Source of the DNA: Hungatella sp. UBA3048
GTDB taxonomy: Bacteria; Bacillota; Clostridia; Lachnospirales; Lachnospiraceae
Direction of reading: 5' to 3'
DNA: 64,000 bases
Assembly (NCBI GenBank): GCA_002367105.1
Contig: DFCS01000051.1
Location: forward strand, 62,001-126,000
Under the pieces are notes generated by a model. That model saw nothing but the letters and a program-made list of their open reading frames with translations. It was not told the DNA's origin and made no database searches. Below, in pieces: positions 44,919 to 52,878 of this stretch (its first letter is position 1; every line of letters starts with the position of its first letter). Both the position numbers and the translations under genes were made by a program.

Positions 44919-45659
44919 TCACCTTTCCAGCAACAACTCATTATAGTTTCTGATCGTTGCTGCCTTTACAGATTTGCAGTAATCGCATTGGCCACAATAC
45001 TCTGGTTCCACAATTCCCTGTTTCACCATAATATAATGACCCATCTGTTCTGCTATTTCATCCAGAGCTGCATCCAGGGTGGATTGAGGAATCTGAAAAA
45101 TATCCAGATCCGTTACACGCTCCTTAGTTGCTACTGCCAAATAAAAAGGAAGTCTCTCACCAGTCTGTGCCTCAACTCCGGCTTGGTAGACTGCTCCCTG
45201 CAGATCATATCTCCAAAGGGGCAGGTTTTTAAAATTCGCTACCACCTTCAAATCTGCAATGCAAACACCTTCTAAATAGCTGTCCATTTTCATCTTCCAC
45301 AGAGCACCGAACATCTCAAAAACAAGAATCTTCTGCTTCTCTCCACTCATGAACTGCATAAAGAGAGGATCTGTCTTTACCCTTCCAATAATTTCATTGG
45401 CTTTCCGGAATTCACTCCGGAGCTCTTTCTTTCTTGTGAAGAGCTCCGGATTTTCTCTCATAAATTCCGGTAGGGTGCCTTCAAAATAGGAATCCACAAA
45501 GGATCCTACCAAAAGGGCTTTTGTCATTGGCTGCTGATATTCGCCTCTGATATTCGCAACAGCCATGGCTTCACACTTCATAAAATCTTTATACTGAGAA
45601 ACAGAAAAGTAATTCTCGCTTGCTTTCTGGCTGTAATAATTCTCTGACGTCAATATCAT
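44919..45659 (-). CDS. PD-(D/E)XK exonuclease (RecE/Cas4-like)
   Basis: This 246-aa nuclease contains FSVSQYKDFMKCEA, LLVGSFVDSYFEG, and the catalytic set MKMDSYLEG-VCIADLKVV (D...DLK), then a C-terminal CGQCDYCKS cluster as in RecE/DUF3799-type and Cas4-like enzymes. It should resect DNA ends for the annealing protein encoded just upstream. Confidence 0.82.
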   Translation of the reverse strand: MILTSENYYSQKASENYFSVSQYKDFMKCEAMAVANIRGEYQQPMTKALLVGSFVDSYFEGTLPEFMRENPELFTRKKELRSEFRKANEIIGRVKTDPLFMQFMSGEKQKILVFEMFGALWKMKMDSYLEGVCIADLKVVANFKNLPLWRYDLQGAVYQAGVEAQTGERLPFYLAVATKERVTDLDIFQIPQSTLDAALDEIAEQMGHYIMVKQGIVEPEYCGQCDYCKSVKAATIRNYNELLLER

Positions 45660-45670
45660 TTTTGCACCCC

Positions 45671-46630
45671 TTACTTAAATGGTGTTTTCTGGTTTTCGTC
45701 CGGTATAAAAGCCGGATCAATTTCCTCCTGGCCAGCTGGTTCAGAATTCTGTTCGCCTTTAGCCTTTGGGGTAGCGTCTGGGGATTTCTCTGACTTTTTC
45801 CCTGTCTTTCCTTTTGTCTCCTTAAAAGGATCTGTAATTTCTGAATTGTCTGCAGTTGCTGCTAATTCAAAATAATCCTCTCGCTTTGCCATGCCATCTC
45901 TTAAAGACTTATAGACATTCTTAAGCCGTACAAAATCATTTTCTGAAAAACTCTCATGGTTACACCCTAAGTATTTTTCAATAGAAGCCAGAGGAACACT
46001 AAAATCATCTTCAAATGCCTTTGACATTTTTCTGACCCGGTCAATTAAAGGCTCTTTGTTTCCTGCTGTTAATGTCTTCATGCACTGGTCAACAGCAGAA
46101 TCAATTACATCGCCAGGGATAACTCCAAGAATACAAGCCCTAAGCCTCCTTGCTCCCTGATTGGCTACCAGTTCATAAATATCTCTTGGATCTGTCAATG
46201 AGATATTTCCCTTCTTGGTGCCGCGGATGTGAGGAACACTAAAGATCTTGGTTTGCCTGGTATTCGTCTCCAAGTCCCAAGCATAAGCCATCACTTGGCT
46301 TTCTCCGTCCTTCTGTTCCAACTCTATAATCCCAAAATCAAGATTTCCCCAGTTTTGTGCCATAGCCTCTGCCAAACGAATGGAAGGGCCGGTTACCTTG
46401 GTGCCCCCTCTTGGGTATTCGTACATAGACTGTTCTGCAAGGCTCTTCCTCTGGCACGCACGAAGAATCCGATTATAACTGTCCACCTCATCTCGAGGGA
46501 ACCTTTTTGCGATCACCATAGCAGCCTGTACTTCCTGGGCCTGGCGAGTCATGACCATTTCAGTTGTGGATCTTCTTCCGGCCTCCGCAAGGCCAACAGT
46601 AGATCCATAAATATTTAATGTGTTTTCCAT
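45671..46630 (-). CDS. Putative single-strand annealing recombinase
   Basis: This 319-aa protein has a conserved-looking core (QAAMVIAKRFPRDE, RGGTKVTGPSIRLAEAMAQNW, GARRLRACILGVIP) and a low-complexity Lys/Glu tail. The gene pairs with an exonuclease, the normal arrangement of phage annealing modules. I infer function from this and from RecT/Erf-like sequence feel, not from a definite motif. TAGGAGG precedes the ATG. Confidence 0.65.
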   Translation of the reverse strand: MENTLNIYGSTVGLAEAGRRSTTEMVMTRQAQEVQAAMVIAKRFPRDEVDSYNRILRACQRKSLAEQSMYEYPRGGTKVTGPSIRLAEAMAQNWGNLDFGIIELEQKDGESQVMAYAWDLETNTRQTKIFSVPHIRGTKKGNISLTDPRDIYELVANQGARRLRACILGVIPGDVIDSAVDQCMKTLTAGNKEPLIDRVRKMSKAFEDDFSVPLASIEKYLGCNHESFSENDFVRLKNVYKSLRDGMAKREDYFELAATADNSEITDPFKETKGKTGKKSEKSPDATPKAKGEQNSEPAGQEEIDPAFIPDENQKTPFK

Positions 46631-46639
46631 AATATCCTC

Positions 46640-46888
46640 CTATCCTACTTTCACAAAATTTCCGGAGTAATACCACTCCTCCACTTCTTTTGGGCTTTCT
46701 TTTATTTCTTCCGGGATATCAACTCCACTTCCCAGAGCATGGGAGTAAGCATCCTCTTTTCTCACAAATATCCCCATCTCTGGCCCAATGCCTATGTATC
46801 CGCTATCAGTCTCCTCTTCCTGGCACCAGCATGATTCTCCCGGATCCAGATTTGCCCCACAGCTGGGACACTTTCTGTAATATGCCAT
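46640..46888 (-). CDS. Small zinc-ribbon phage protein
   Basis: This 82-aa protein begins MAYYRKCPSCGANLDPGESCWC, so it carries a four-Cys zinc ribbon. The rest is acidic. ATG 46888 follows GAGGAAATCAAG. It is part of the early run. Confidence 0.68.
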   Translation of the reverse strand: MAYYRKCPSCGANLDPGESCWCQEEETDSGYIGIGPEMGIFVRKEDAYSHALGSGVDIPEEIKESPKEVEEWYYSGNFVKVG

Positions 46889-46936
46889 CTTGATTTCCTC
46901 CAATTCTCTATGTATAATAGAGATGAATAATATTTT

Positions 46937-47128
46937 TTATTTGCTGACCTTGGTGGTTGCCGCCACCGGGTCTTTTTTAATTGTCCGGTTTTTACCAAAA
47001 AGCTTACTTACCAATACAAGCTCTTCTTTCGTATCTTCGATTACCAGATAGTTCTCAGCTAATAACCGGTTCTTCGCCATAAGGATCTTCTGGTTCCTTG
47101 TCGGTTTCGTTGCCTTACTCTTTCCCAT
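46937..47128 (-). CDS. DUF6906-like small phage protein
   Basis: This 63-aa basic protein has the pattern KPTRNQKILMAKNRLLAEN ... LVIEDTKEELVLV ... NRTIKK seen in a family of short Firmicute phage proteins. ATG 47128 has GGAGG 9 bases upstream. Function is unknown. Confidence 0.65.
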   Translation of the reverse strand: MGKSKATKPTRNQKILMAKNRLLAENYLVIEDTKEELVLVSKLFGKNRTIKKDPVAATTKVSK

Positions 47129-47144
47129 TAGCATTCGCCTCCTC

Positions 47145-47324
47145 TCAAAATCGTTCTACAATCATTTCCATCACCTGCAGCACTCCTAAAACTGTGCAGG
47201 CACAAGTCGCTATGTACATCAGACCAACAAATACCCAGGTTAATGCATCTACGGTCCGTTCTGCTAGGTTTTTGCGTCTTGGTCTTCTCCGACTCGTGAC
47301 CGGATCATACTTTAAAGATTCCAT
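47145..47324 (-). CDS. Small membrane phage protein
   Basis: A 59-codon frame from ATG 47324 (AGGAG just upstream) encodes a basic N-terminus (SRRRPRRKN) and one hydrophobic helix (LTWVFVGLMYIATCACTVLGV). It is probably a single-pass membrane protein. Unknown function. Confidence 0.6.
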   Translation of the reverse strand: MESLKYDPVTSRRRPRRKNLAERTVDALTWVFVGLMYIATCACTVLGVLQVMEMIVERF

Positions 47325-47505
47325 AGTCTCCTACTATCCTTTCTTGTATATTCTTTGGACAAAGGCGAACCTATAAAGGCTTAATAATACATGAGGTCTA
47401 CCGCCTATACACCCTCTTGAATCTTACCCGGAAATACTTATGTCTTTTCGCATTCCGACTGCAGACGGTTTCCAATGCACCGACAACAACTTCGCTAGTA
47501 TAATC

Positions 47506-47534
47506 TTGTAAAATTTTCCAATTCTCTTTATACT
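47506..47534 (+). promoter_or_regulatory. Promoter of the broken plus-strand gene
   Basis: TTGTAA (47506-47511) and TATACT (47529-47534) are 17 bases apart, about 50 bases before the ATG at 47583. Confidence 0.55.
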
Positions 47535-47582
47535 GTACTTACAGGCGCCTACCAAAGCTGAGTACATATACAAGAGGTAGTT

Positions 47583-48204
47583 ATGGACATTTTAAAATTC
47601 TTTAAAGACAACTATTTTAGCTTTACATCTGTGATAGACTTTGTAAAATTTTTGCTTCCTATCTTTACCACTTACTTCATAACAAAATATTCTGTAAGCA
47701 ACCCTAAAAAAAGAGAAATTAATCAGCATCAATTTACAAATGTATACTTACCTCTTTACAAGCTTTTCTGTTGCACTAATAAAAAGAAATTCACTTATGG
47801 AGTCGAAACGTTGTTCGGTCCGGTTGTATAACATCCTTCAGGAAAATTATGAATTAGCCTTTCCTCAATTGCACTCTTTGTCAGAAAATCTAATTTTAGC
47901 TATTAACAATAAAAATGGGTATGAGTCCCTTATGATAGAAATTTCTTATCAAATTTCTTTAGATTATGAAATCTTAAAAAAGAAATTAGGTTATCCTCAT
48001 CTAAATCAATGGGAACTGTTTAAGCGTCTCACCTTTATAGATAAAATAAAGAAAATTACAGGTTACATTACAATCATTTATGCCTTCACGGGCCCATTTA
48101 TTATAAGTCCAACAGTAGGAACACCAAGAAGTCTCATGTATTATTTAATAGGTCTAGCTGTTATTTCATATATTGGATATAATATCGGTAAGTTAAAGTA
48201 TTAA
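47583..48204 (+). pseudogene. Frameshifted membrane-protein accessory gene
   Basis: Two overlapping plus-strand frames (47583-47831 and to 48204) together read as one protein of about 205 aa. The first gives a hydrophobic N-terminus (FVKFLLPIFTTYFITKY). The second gives a helical middle and a C-terminal pair of membrane segments (IIYAFTGPFIIS, MYYLIGLAVISYIGY). The shift is needed near 47825, around GGTTGTATAAC. It has its own promoter and opposite strand to its neighbours, and very low GC. It looks like a decayed exclusion or abortive-infection-type gene, but the function is unproven. Confidence 0.6.
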
Positions 48205-48345
48205 TTTTTAATAATGAGGCAAAGAACGAATATATAGCATAATGTCAATTGAAGTCCTCGTTGATAAATCACTGCCTGTATTGAACAAAAAATCAGTATA
48301 GGCAATACATATTTATACACCTCCACCTTTTACTCCTTCACCTCC

Positions 48346-48519
48346 TCATCGTCTCCCTGGTATCATGACTTCATCCCCAAACACCCACAGGAGCATTCCA
48401 TCCTGAAATCTTAAATTTACCATTCCAGCCTCCAAATCAAACTCTATTGCTGCAGCCTCCTGGCCTGTATATTCTGGGTGTACATCGGACGCGTATATCA
48501 CCTTATCACCTGTTTTCAT
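48346..48519 (-). CDS. Small hypothetical phage protein
   Basis: A 57-codon frame from ATG 48519 with AGGAGG upstream encodes MKTGDKVIYASDVHPEYTG and a strand-rich remainder. It is too short to assign. It is tightly packed with the next small gene. Confidence 0.62.
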   Translation of the reverse strand: MKTGDKVIYASDVHPEYTGQEAAAIEFDLEAGMVNLRFQDGMLLWVFGDEVMIPGRR

Positions 48520-48535
48520 AGTGCTCGTCCTCCTC

Positions 48536-48691
48536 TCACAAAGCTTCCAACGCCCCGCATGTCCCCAAAATAACGATCATGCTGGCTACAAAGATCACAG
48601 CCGGCAGAAACCACTTGGTAAACTCCATCAGGCGTGATGGGCGGGTGTCTGTGTAATCATCTAGGTTATCAAAGTACTTTTGCATTGCCAT
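48536..48691 (-). CDS. Small membrane phage protein
   Basis: A 51-codon frame starts at ATG 48691, overlapping the excisionase-like stop (TGATG), or at ATG 48685. It has a single hydrophobic helix (WFLPAVIFVASMIVILG) after a charged N-terminus. Confidence 0.62.
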   Translation of the reverse strand: MAMQKYFDNLDDYTDTRPSRLMEFTKWFLPAVIFVASMIVILGTCGALEAL

Positions 48692-48873
48692 CACCCCTTA
48701 CTCTCTTCTGCCAATTTAAGCAGATACTGATCCCACTTGTTTGCATCCACCTGCCATCTGCGGCCTACACGGATCGCTGGGGATCCTTTTCTTTTAAACA
48801 GGGACTCTATCGTGTTGTGGCTTATTCCGTGGCGCTCTACACAGTCCTTGATTGTTAAGAATTGCTTGTCCAA
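48691..48873 (-). CDS. Excisionase-like DNA-binding protein
   Basis: This 60-aa protein (63-67 aa from other starts) reads DKQFLTIKDCVERHGISHN then RKGSPAIRVGRRWQVD, the MerR-like winged helix of excisionase-family proteins. A TTG at 48873 has AGGAGG 10 bases upstream; ATG 48894 is the alternative. It could be the Xis partner of the integrase or an early regulator. Confidence 0.72.
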   Translation of the reverse strand: MDKQFLTIKDCVERHGISHNTIESLFKRKGSPAIRVGRRWQVDANKWDQYLLKLAEESKG

Positions 48874-48979
48874 CCTTGTTCTCCCTCCTCTCATAATCCT
48901 TGCAGGTATACCGCCTGCTACGCTCAGGACAACGATTGCGGTACCGGCAGGACTTGCACGAATATGTAATCGTAACCAT
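48794..48979 (-). CDS. Small cysteine-rich phage protein
   Basis: ATG 48979 follows a strong GGAGGTGAG box. The 61-aa product starts MVTITYSCKSCRYRNRC with six Cys and many Arg. Its second half overlaps the excisionase-like gene in another frame. The start signal supports translation, but the overlap lowers confidence. Confidence 0.5.
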   Translation of the reverse strand: MVTITYSCKSCRYRNRCPERSRRYTCKDYERRENKVGQAILNNQGLCRAPRNKPQHDRVPV

Positions 48980-49005
48980 GCCTCACCTCCTTTATCATTG
49001 CGCCG

Positions 49006-49203
49006 TCATGCGTCTGGGGCGTTTTCCAGTAAGCTGTCCACGGTTACGCCCAATAACTTGGCTACCCTGTGCACTCTCCATACACTTGGCTCGTTCTCAT
49101 CCCATTTACAAATACTGCTTCTCGGAAAGTCTAGGCTTCTTTCAAGTTGTGAAATAGGCATATTTTGCATATCGCATAGAGTCTTTATATTGCTGTAAAG
49201 CAA
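49006..49203 (-). CDS. Cro-like XRE-family regulator (TTG start)
   Basis: This 65-aa protein has a helix-turn-helix (ISQLERSLDFPRSSICKWDEN ... RVAKLLGVTVDSLL). Its TTG start stands 7 bases after AGGAGG. It is the first leftward gene across the operator region, facing the CI-like gene, and should act as Cro. Confidence 0.82.
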   Translation of the reverse strand: MLYSNIKTLCDMQNMPISQLERSLDFPRSSICKWDENEPSVWRVHRVAKLLGVTVDSLLENAPDA

Positions 49204-49226
49204 GGTTCCACCTCCTATAATTTGAT

Positions 49227-49406
49227 ATTGCGCAAAATTTTATGTTTTTCTCTTGACTTTTTGCGTAAAATATTCTACAATTGAAAGCGCCAACAATCAA
49301 TTAAATAAATACGCCTTAACTATGACATTCGCAAAATCTTGCGCAACTCATAATTTTATTATACATAAAATTTTGCGAATGTCAATACTTAATTGCGCAA
49401 AATTTT
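49227..49406. promoter_or_regulatory. Lysis-lysogeny operator region
   Basis: Five copies of a NCGCAAAATTTT-type site lie between cro and cI: 49227-49241, 49261-49274, 49327-49340, 49366-49381 (reverse) and 49392-49406. The best copies read ATTGCGCAAAATTTT. One overlaps the spacer of the leftward promoter. These are the expected binding sites for CI and Cro. Confidence 0.75.
49358..49385 (-). promoter_or_regulatory. Leftward early promoter
   Basis: On the minus strand TTGACA (49380-49385) and a perfect TATAAT (49358-49363) are 16 bases apart. An operator copy occupies the spacer. It would drive cro and the early genes when repressor is lost. Confidence 0.8.
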
Positions 49407-49418
49407 GAGGTATTATAA

Positions 49419-49802
49419 ATGGGATTATATGAACAGATTAGAGATGTTGCTAAAGTAAGAGGTTATTCTGTAAACCGCTTAGAACAAGAATTGGGATTCG
49501 CCAGAAGTTCGATTAATAAATTTAATAAAAACGCGCCCAGTGCAGATAAATTGCAAAAAATTGCAGAAACACTGGGAGTAACAGTTGATTATCTCATGAC
49601 TGGTAATACCAGAGATGATAGTGAGCATTACTATGCTAACGAGGAAACTCGTGAAATAGCTCAGGAAATTTTTGAGAATCCAGATCTGCGGTCATTATTC
49701 CATGCCGCAAAGGACTTGTCGCCTGAAAGACTAAAAGCACACATAGACTTTATGCAGTCTCTGAAACAGCAGGAAGAAAAACATAATGATGAAGGGTGTT
49801 GA
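49419..49802 (+). CDS. CI-like XRE-family phage repressor
   Basis: This 127-aa protein has an N-terminal helix-turn-helix (VNRLEQELGFARSSINKFNKN) and a helical C-terminal segment without a peptidase domain, so it is not self-cleaved in the LexA manner. It reads rightward, opposite cro, from the operator region. Similarity to the Cro HTH suggests shared sites. Confidence 0.85.
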   Translation: MGLYEQIRDVAKVRGYSVNRLEQELGFARSSINKFNKNAPSADKLQKIAETLGVTVDYLMTGNTRDDSEHYYANEETREIAQEIFENPDLRSLFHAAKDLSPERLKAHIDFMQSLKQQEEKHNDEGC

Positions 49803-49807
49803 TATGA

Positions 49808-50032
49808 ATGAATAATCCATTGCTTACAGAGACGATTGGGGTGTATTTTTTAGATATGGACAGTGGAATCGAGGAACAAGTGGTATCAAATAGTGATGGA
49901 AGCTTTACTATTATAATAAATTCAAGACTGAACCAAGAGCGACAGATGCTCGCATACCAGCACGCTCTTTTACATATTGCCAATGATGATTTTAGTAAAA
50001 AAGACTCTGATTCTGTAGAATTGGCTATGTAA
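49808..50032 (+). CDS. Short ImmA/IrrE-like protein, degenerate active site
   Basis: This 74-aa protein follows the repressor. The pattern GSFTIIINSRLNQERQMLAYQHALLHI resembles (25 residues, indicated by GSFTII and QHALLHI) the ImmA/IrrE metallopeptidases that inactivate CI-type repressors. The usual HExxH is HALLH here, so a zinc peptidase activity is doubtful. It may be a regulator or a minimal family member. Confidence 0.6.
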   Translation: MNNPLLTETIGVYFLDMDSGIEEQVVSNSDGSFTIIINSRLNQERQMLAYQHALLHIANDDFSKKDSDSVELAM

Positions 50033-50097
50033 CAAATGGTAATAAATTAAAATAGCCTACGGCTTTTTAATAAAAACAAAAGAAAGAGGGAATGAGT

Positions 50098-51483
50098 ATG
50101 AAACAAAAATGGTACTTACAAACCTGGCTTATTTGCTTATTATTTGCTTTTTGGTTTTTTATTTTGCCAGGAATCGCAGGATTGGTGCTACTTGTATTAC
50201 AAATAATTGATAATAGTAAAATTAATAAGAAATATGGTGCAGTTGATCAATTAGATATCAGAATAAAAAAATTAGAATCAGACAGTATCATTAAAGAACA
50301 GCAATACGATGAAACATGCCGAACTCTTGAAGAAGAATATACTACCAAAAAAGAAAATGCTCAAAAGGAATTTAATTCATATTCTATGAAACTTGAAAAA
50401 CAAAAGGCTCTTATTATACAAGAATTGAACATTCTTAAAGAAGAACATAGCGCACTCAGTACGTCATTAGCTGCTGATCATTTTAATATCTCAGACTATG
50501 ATGGAATTACATCAGAGGAATGTAAAAATAAACTATCACTTTTAAAAGCAGATGAACAAGATCTATTAAGAACGGAAGAATACATAATAGTGACTTCCTC
50601 TGTTTCAAAACAGGAAATCAACAACAACTCAAAGCAAATCATTAGGTGTTTGAATGCTGAATGTGATAATATTTTAATAAATATTTCAACTAAAAATATA
50701 GACTCTATGCGAAACAAAATATCCAAATGTTTTGAGTCCTTAAATAAAATTTTTGCGATAGATGGCGTACAGCTTTCGAAGCGAGTACTGGAATATAAAC
50801 TGGAAGAATTAAATTTAGTTTACACCTACGAGTTAAAGAAAGAACAGGAAAAAGAACAGCAAAAGGCAATAAAAGAGCAAATGATTGAGGAAGAAAAAGT
50901 TCGTCGAGAAATTGAAAAGGAAAAAGCTAAAATAGAAAAAGACCAGATGCAATTTTCCAATGAAATCACCAAACTAATGGCTTATATGCAAAAAACTCAG
51001 AATGATATTGAAAAGCAGTTGTATATTGACAAAATAAAAGATTTAGAAGAAAAACTTTCTCAATTAGAAAAAGATAAGGAAAATGTACTAGAACGAGAAG
51101 CAAATGCTCGTGCAGGATTCGTTTACATTATTTCAAACATTGGTTCTTTTGGAGAAGATGTTTACAAAATAGGAATGACTCGCCGCCTAGAACCGATGGA
51201 TAGAATTAAGGAACTCAGCAGCGCTTCAGTACCTTTTGAATTTGATGTTCATGCAATGATTTTTTCAGATAACGCTCCTGATTTAGAAAACACACTCCAT
51301 AAACATTTTGAAAAGTATAGCGTTAACAGGATCAACCTTCGCAAAGAATTTTTCCATGTCTCTCTTGATGCAATTGAAAAAGTTGTTAAAGAAAATTATA
51401 ACAATACTGTTGAATTCATTAAAATACCCGTTGCAACAGAATACAGACAAACAATATCAATTAAAGAATCTGATATAGCATAA
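50098..51483 (+). CDS. SNIPE-like anti-phage nuclease (TM, DUF4041, GIY-YIG)
   Basis: This 461-aa protein has a hydrophobic N-terminus (about 5-38), a coiled coil (about 50-120), a DUF4041 region (about 170-290: NAECDN, YKLEELNLVYTYELKKEQEKE), and a C-terminal T5orf172/Mug113-type GIY-YIG nuclease (FVYIISN ... VYKIGMTRR ... LENTLHKHF ... RKEFFHV). This order is that of SNIPE, a membrane nuclease reported to cut incoming phage DNA. It is transcribed with the repressor, so it should be made in the lysogen. ATG 50098 has GAGGG at proper distance; ATG 50092 is too close. Confidence 0.85.
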   Translation: MKQKWYLQTWLICLLFAFWFFILPGIAGLVLLVLQIIDNSKINKKYGAVDQLDIRIKKLESDSIIKEQQYDETCRTLEEEYTTKKENAQKEFNSYSMKLEKQKALIIQELNILKEEHSALSTSLAADHFNISDYDGITSEECKNKLSLLKADEQDLLRTEEYIIVTSSVSKQEINNNSKQIIRCLNAECDNILINISTKNIDSMRNKISKCFESLNKIFAIDGVQLSKRVLEYKLEELNLVYTYELKKEQEKEQQKAIKEQMIEEEKVRREIEKEKAKIEKDQMQFSNEITKLMAYMQKTQNDIEKQLYIDKIKDLEEKLSQLEKDKENVLEREANARAGFVYIISNIGSFGEDVYKIGMTRRLEPMDRIKELSSASVPFEFDVHAMIFSDNAPDLENTLHKHFEKYSVNRINLRKEFFHVSLDAIEKVVKENYNNTVEFIKIPVATEYRQTISIKESDIA

Positions 51484-51665
51484 TAAAAACCGCCCGGTAT
51501 TGGCGTACCGAACGGCTTTACATAGATTTCTCTTACCGGGCTTCCGGAAAGATATAACTACCTAGTCAGTAGAATTATATCATTTTCGAAACGTCCTGGC
51601 AAGGGGCGTATTTTTGTACTCAAAAATAAGTTGTGACATTACAACTCACGAAAGGAAATGATATT

Positions 51666-52799
51666 ATGGCTGAAAAAATGAAGAAAAGAAAGGACGGACG
51701 ATATGCCAAACAGGTAACCATCGGTATGAAAAATGGGAAACCTGTCCGTAAAACTATTTACGGAAAAACACAAAAAGAACTGGACAAAAATTATAGGGAT
51801 TTCATGAACCTTAAGGACAAAGGAATTATCATTCAAGAAGAGAACATGACCTTCCGGGAACTTTCGGAGCTATGGCTCACGAATGAAAAGGTAGGTCGCA
51901 TTAAGGAACAATCTGTCAAGGTAATCAAGAGCCAGCTACGAAGCACATATTCCTACATAGGAGACATCAAGGTAAGGGACTTAAGGCAGAGCCACATAGA
52001 GGGAATCCGGCAGGTATATATAAAGATGGGTAAACCAGCCCGGTATAACCAATGTCTGATTACTATACGTGCAATTATGAGATATGCTGTTCGTAAAGAT
52101 ATTATAACGAGAGATATAACCGACGGTCTGTTAAAGGCAAAGCATGAAGCAAAAGCAAAGAGGGCTCTTACCCCATGCGAAAGAGATTTGATATCCCGGG
52201 CAGATTTTAGCAGTTTTGAACGCTGTTTTGTAAACCTTCTGCTTTATACCGGCCTGCGAAAAAGTGAGGCCTTGGCTTTAAATACATCTGATATAGACCT
52301 CAGTCACAAAAAGATAAATATAAACAAGACGTTGGTAACAAGTAAAAAAGTGGAAAGCTGCTTACAGGACTACACAAAAACAAAGGCAGGAATGCGGCAA
52401 GTCCCAATTCCCGCCCCGCTTCTTCCGATCCTGACGGAGTATATGAGGGGGAAAGACGGAGTTTTATTTACCTCCCGCACAGGCAGCTACATCGGCAATG
52501 GCTCCGTGTGCAATCATTGGAATAATATTCTTACGAAACTCCAAACCGTAAGCAAGGAACCCCTGGCAGAAGATATCACCCCGCACACCTTCCGGCATAC
52601 CTACGCAAGCGACTTGTATAAATCAGGAATAGATATTAAACAGGCTCAATACTTACTCGGTCATGATGATATTAAAACCACGCTGGACACTTACACTCAT
52701 TTTGGGTACACGGATGTCAAAGTGGACAAGCTGGAATCCTATTATGATGCAGTCAGAATGCAGTCAAGTAAAAAGATAATACCCCTGAAACATGCATAA
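51666..52799 (+). CDS. int: Tyrosine site-specific integrase
   Basis: This 377-aa recombinase has an arm-type DNA-binding N-terminus, a SAM-like core-binding domain (about 60-150) and the catalytic domain with Arg (LLYTGLRKSEAL), HTFRHTYAS, LGHDDIKTTLDTYTHF (catalytic Tyr). It lies just inside the right att site, as usual. ATG 51666 follows GAAAGGAAATGATATT. Confidence 0.95.
   Translation: MAEKMKKRKDGRYAKQVTIGMKNGKPVRKTIYGKTQKELDKNYRDFMNLKDKGIIIQEENMTFRELSELWLTNEKVGRIKEQSVKVIKSQLRSTYSYIGDIKVRDLRQSHIEGIRQVYIKMGKPARYNQCLITIRAIMRYAVRKDIITRDITDGLLKAKHEAKAKRALTPCERDLISRADFSSFERCFVNLLLYTGLRKSEALALNTSDIDLSHKKININKTLVTSKKVESCLQDYTKTKAGMRQVPIPAPLLPILTEYMRGKDGVLFTSRTGSYIGNGSVCNHWNNILTKLQTVSKEPLAEDITPHTFRHTYASDLYKSGIDIKQAQYLLGHDDIKTTLDTYTHFGYTDVKVDKLESYYDAVRMQSSKKIIPLKHA
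52748..52767. repeat. Possible integrase arm-type site, right end
   Basis: TGCAGTCAGAATGCAGTCAA, within the last codons of int, matches the left-end copy at 11193-11212 in 18 of 20 positions and orientation. Confidence 0.45.
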
Positions 52800-52822
52800 A
52801 CAAAGGGTTTCAGGGGATTAAT

Positions 52823-52865
52823 AAAAATCTTTATCTTTTTCCTTAATTAATTTTACGAATTGCCT
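52823..52865. repeat. Right attachment site core
   Basis: Exact 43-base copy of 11059-11101. It lies 13 bases from the stop of the adjacent ABC ATPase gene, so integration leaves that gene intact. Confidence 0.93.
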
Positions 52866-52878
52866 AAAACTGGTAATT

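Larger units (their letters stand above)
11059..52865. mobile_element. Complete siphovirus prophage, about 41.8 kb
   Basis: The element is bounded by a perfect 43-base direct repeat and carries, from right to left, integrase, repressor/Cro switch, recombination and replication genes, late regulator, terminase, portal, scaffold, capsid, connector genes, tail genes, holin and amidase. No core morphogenesis gene is obviously missing or broken, so it may be inducible. Apart from the lysogeny module and one broken plus-strand gene, all genes read leftward. Confidence 0.95.

Noticed and set aside
11102..52822. CRISPR array or diversity-generating retroelement in the prophage
   Set aside because: I saw no regularly spaced repeats and no reverse transcriptase or template repeat near the fibre genes.
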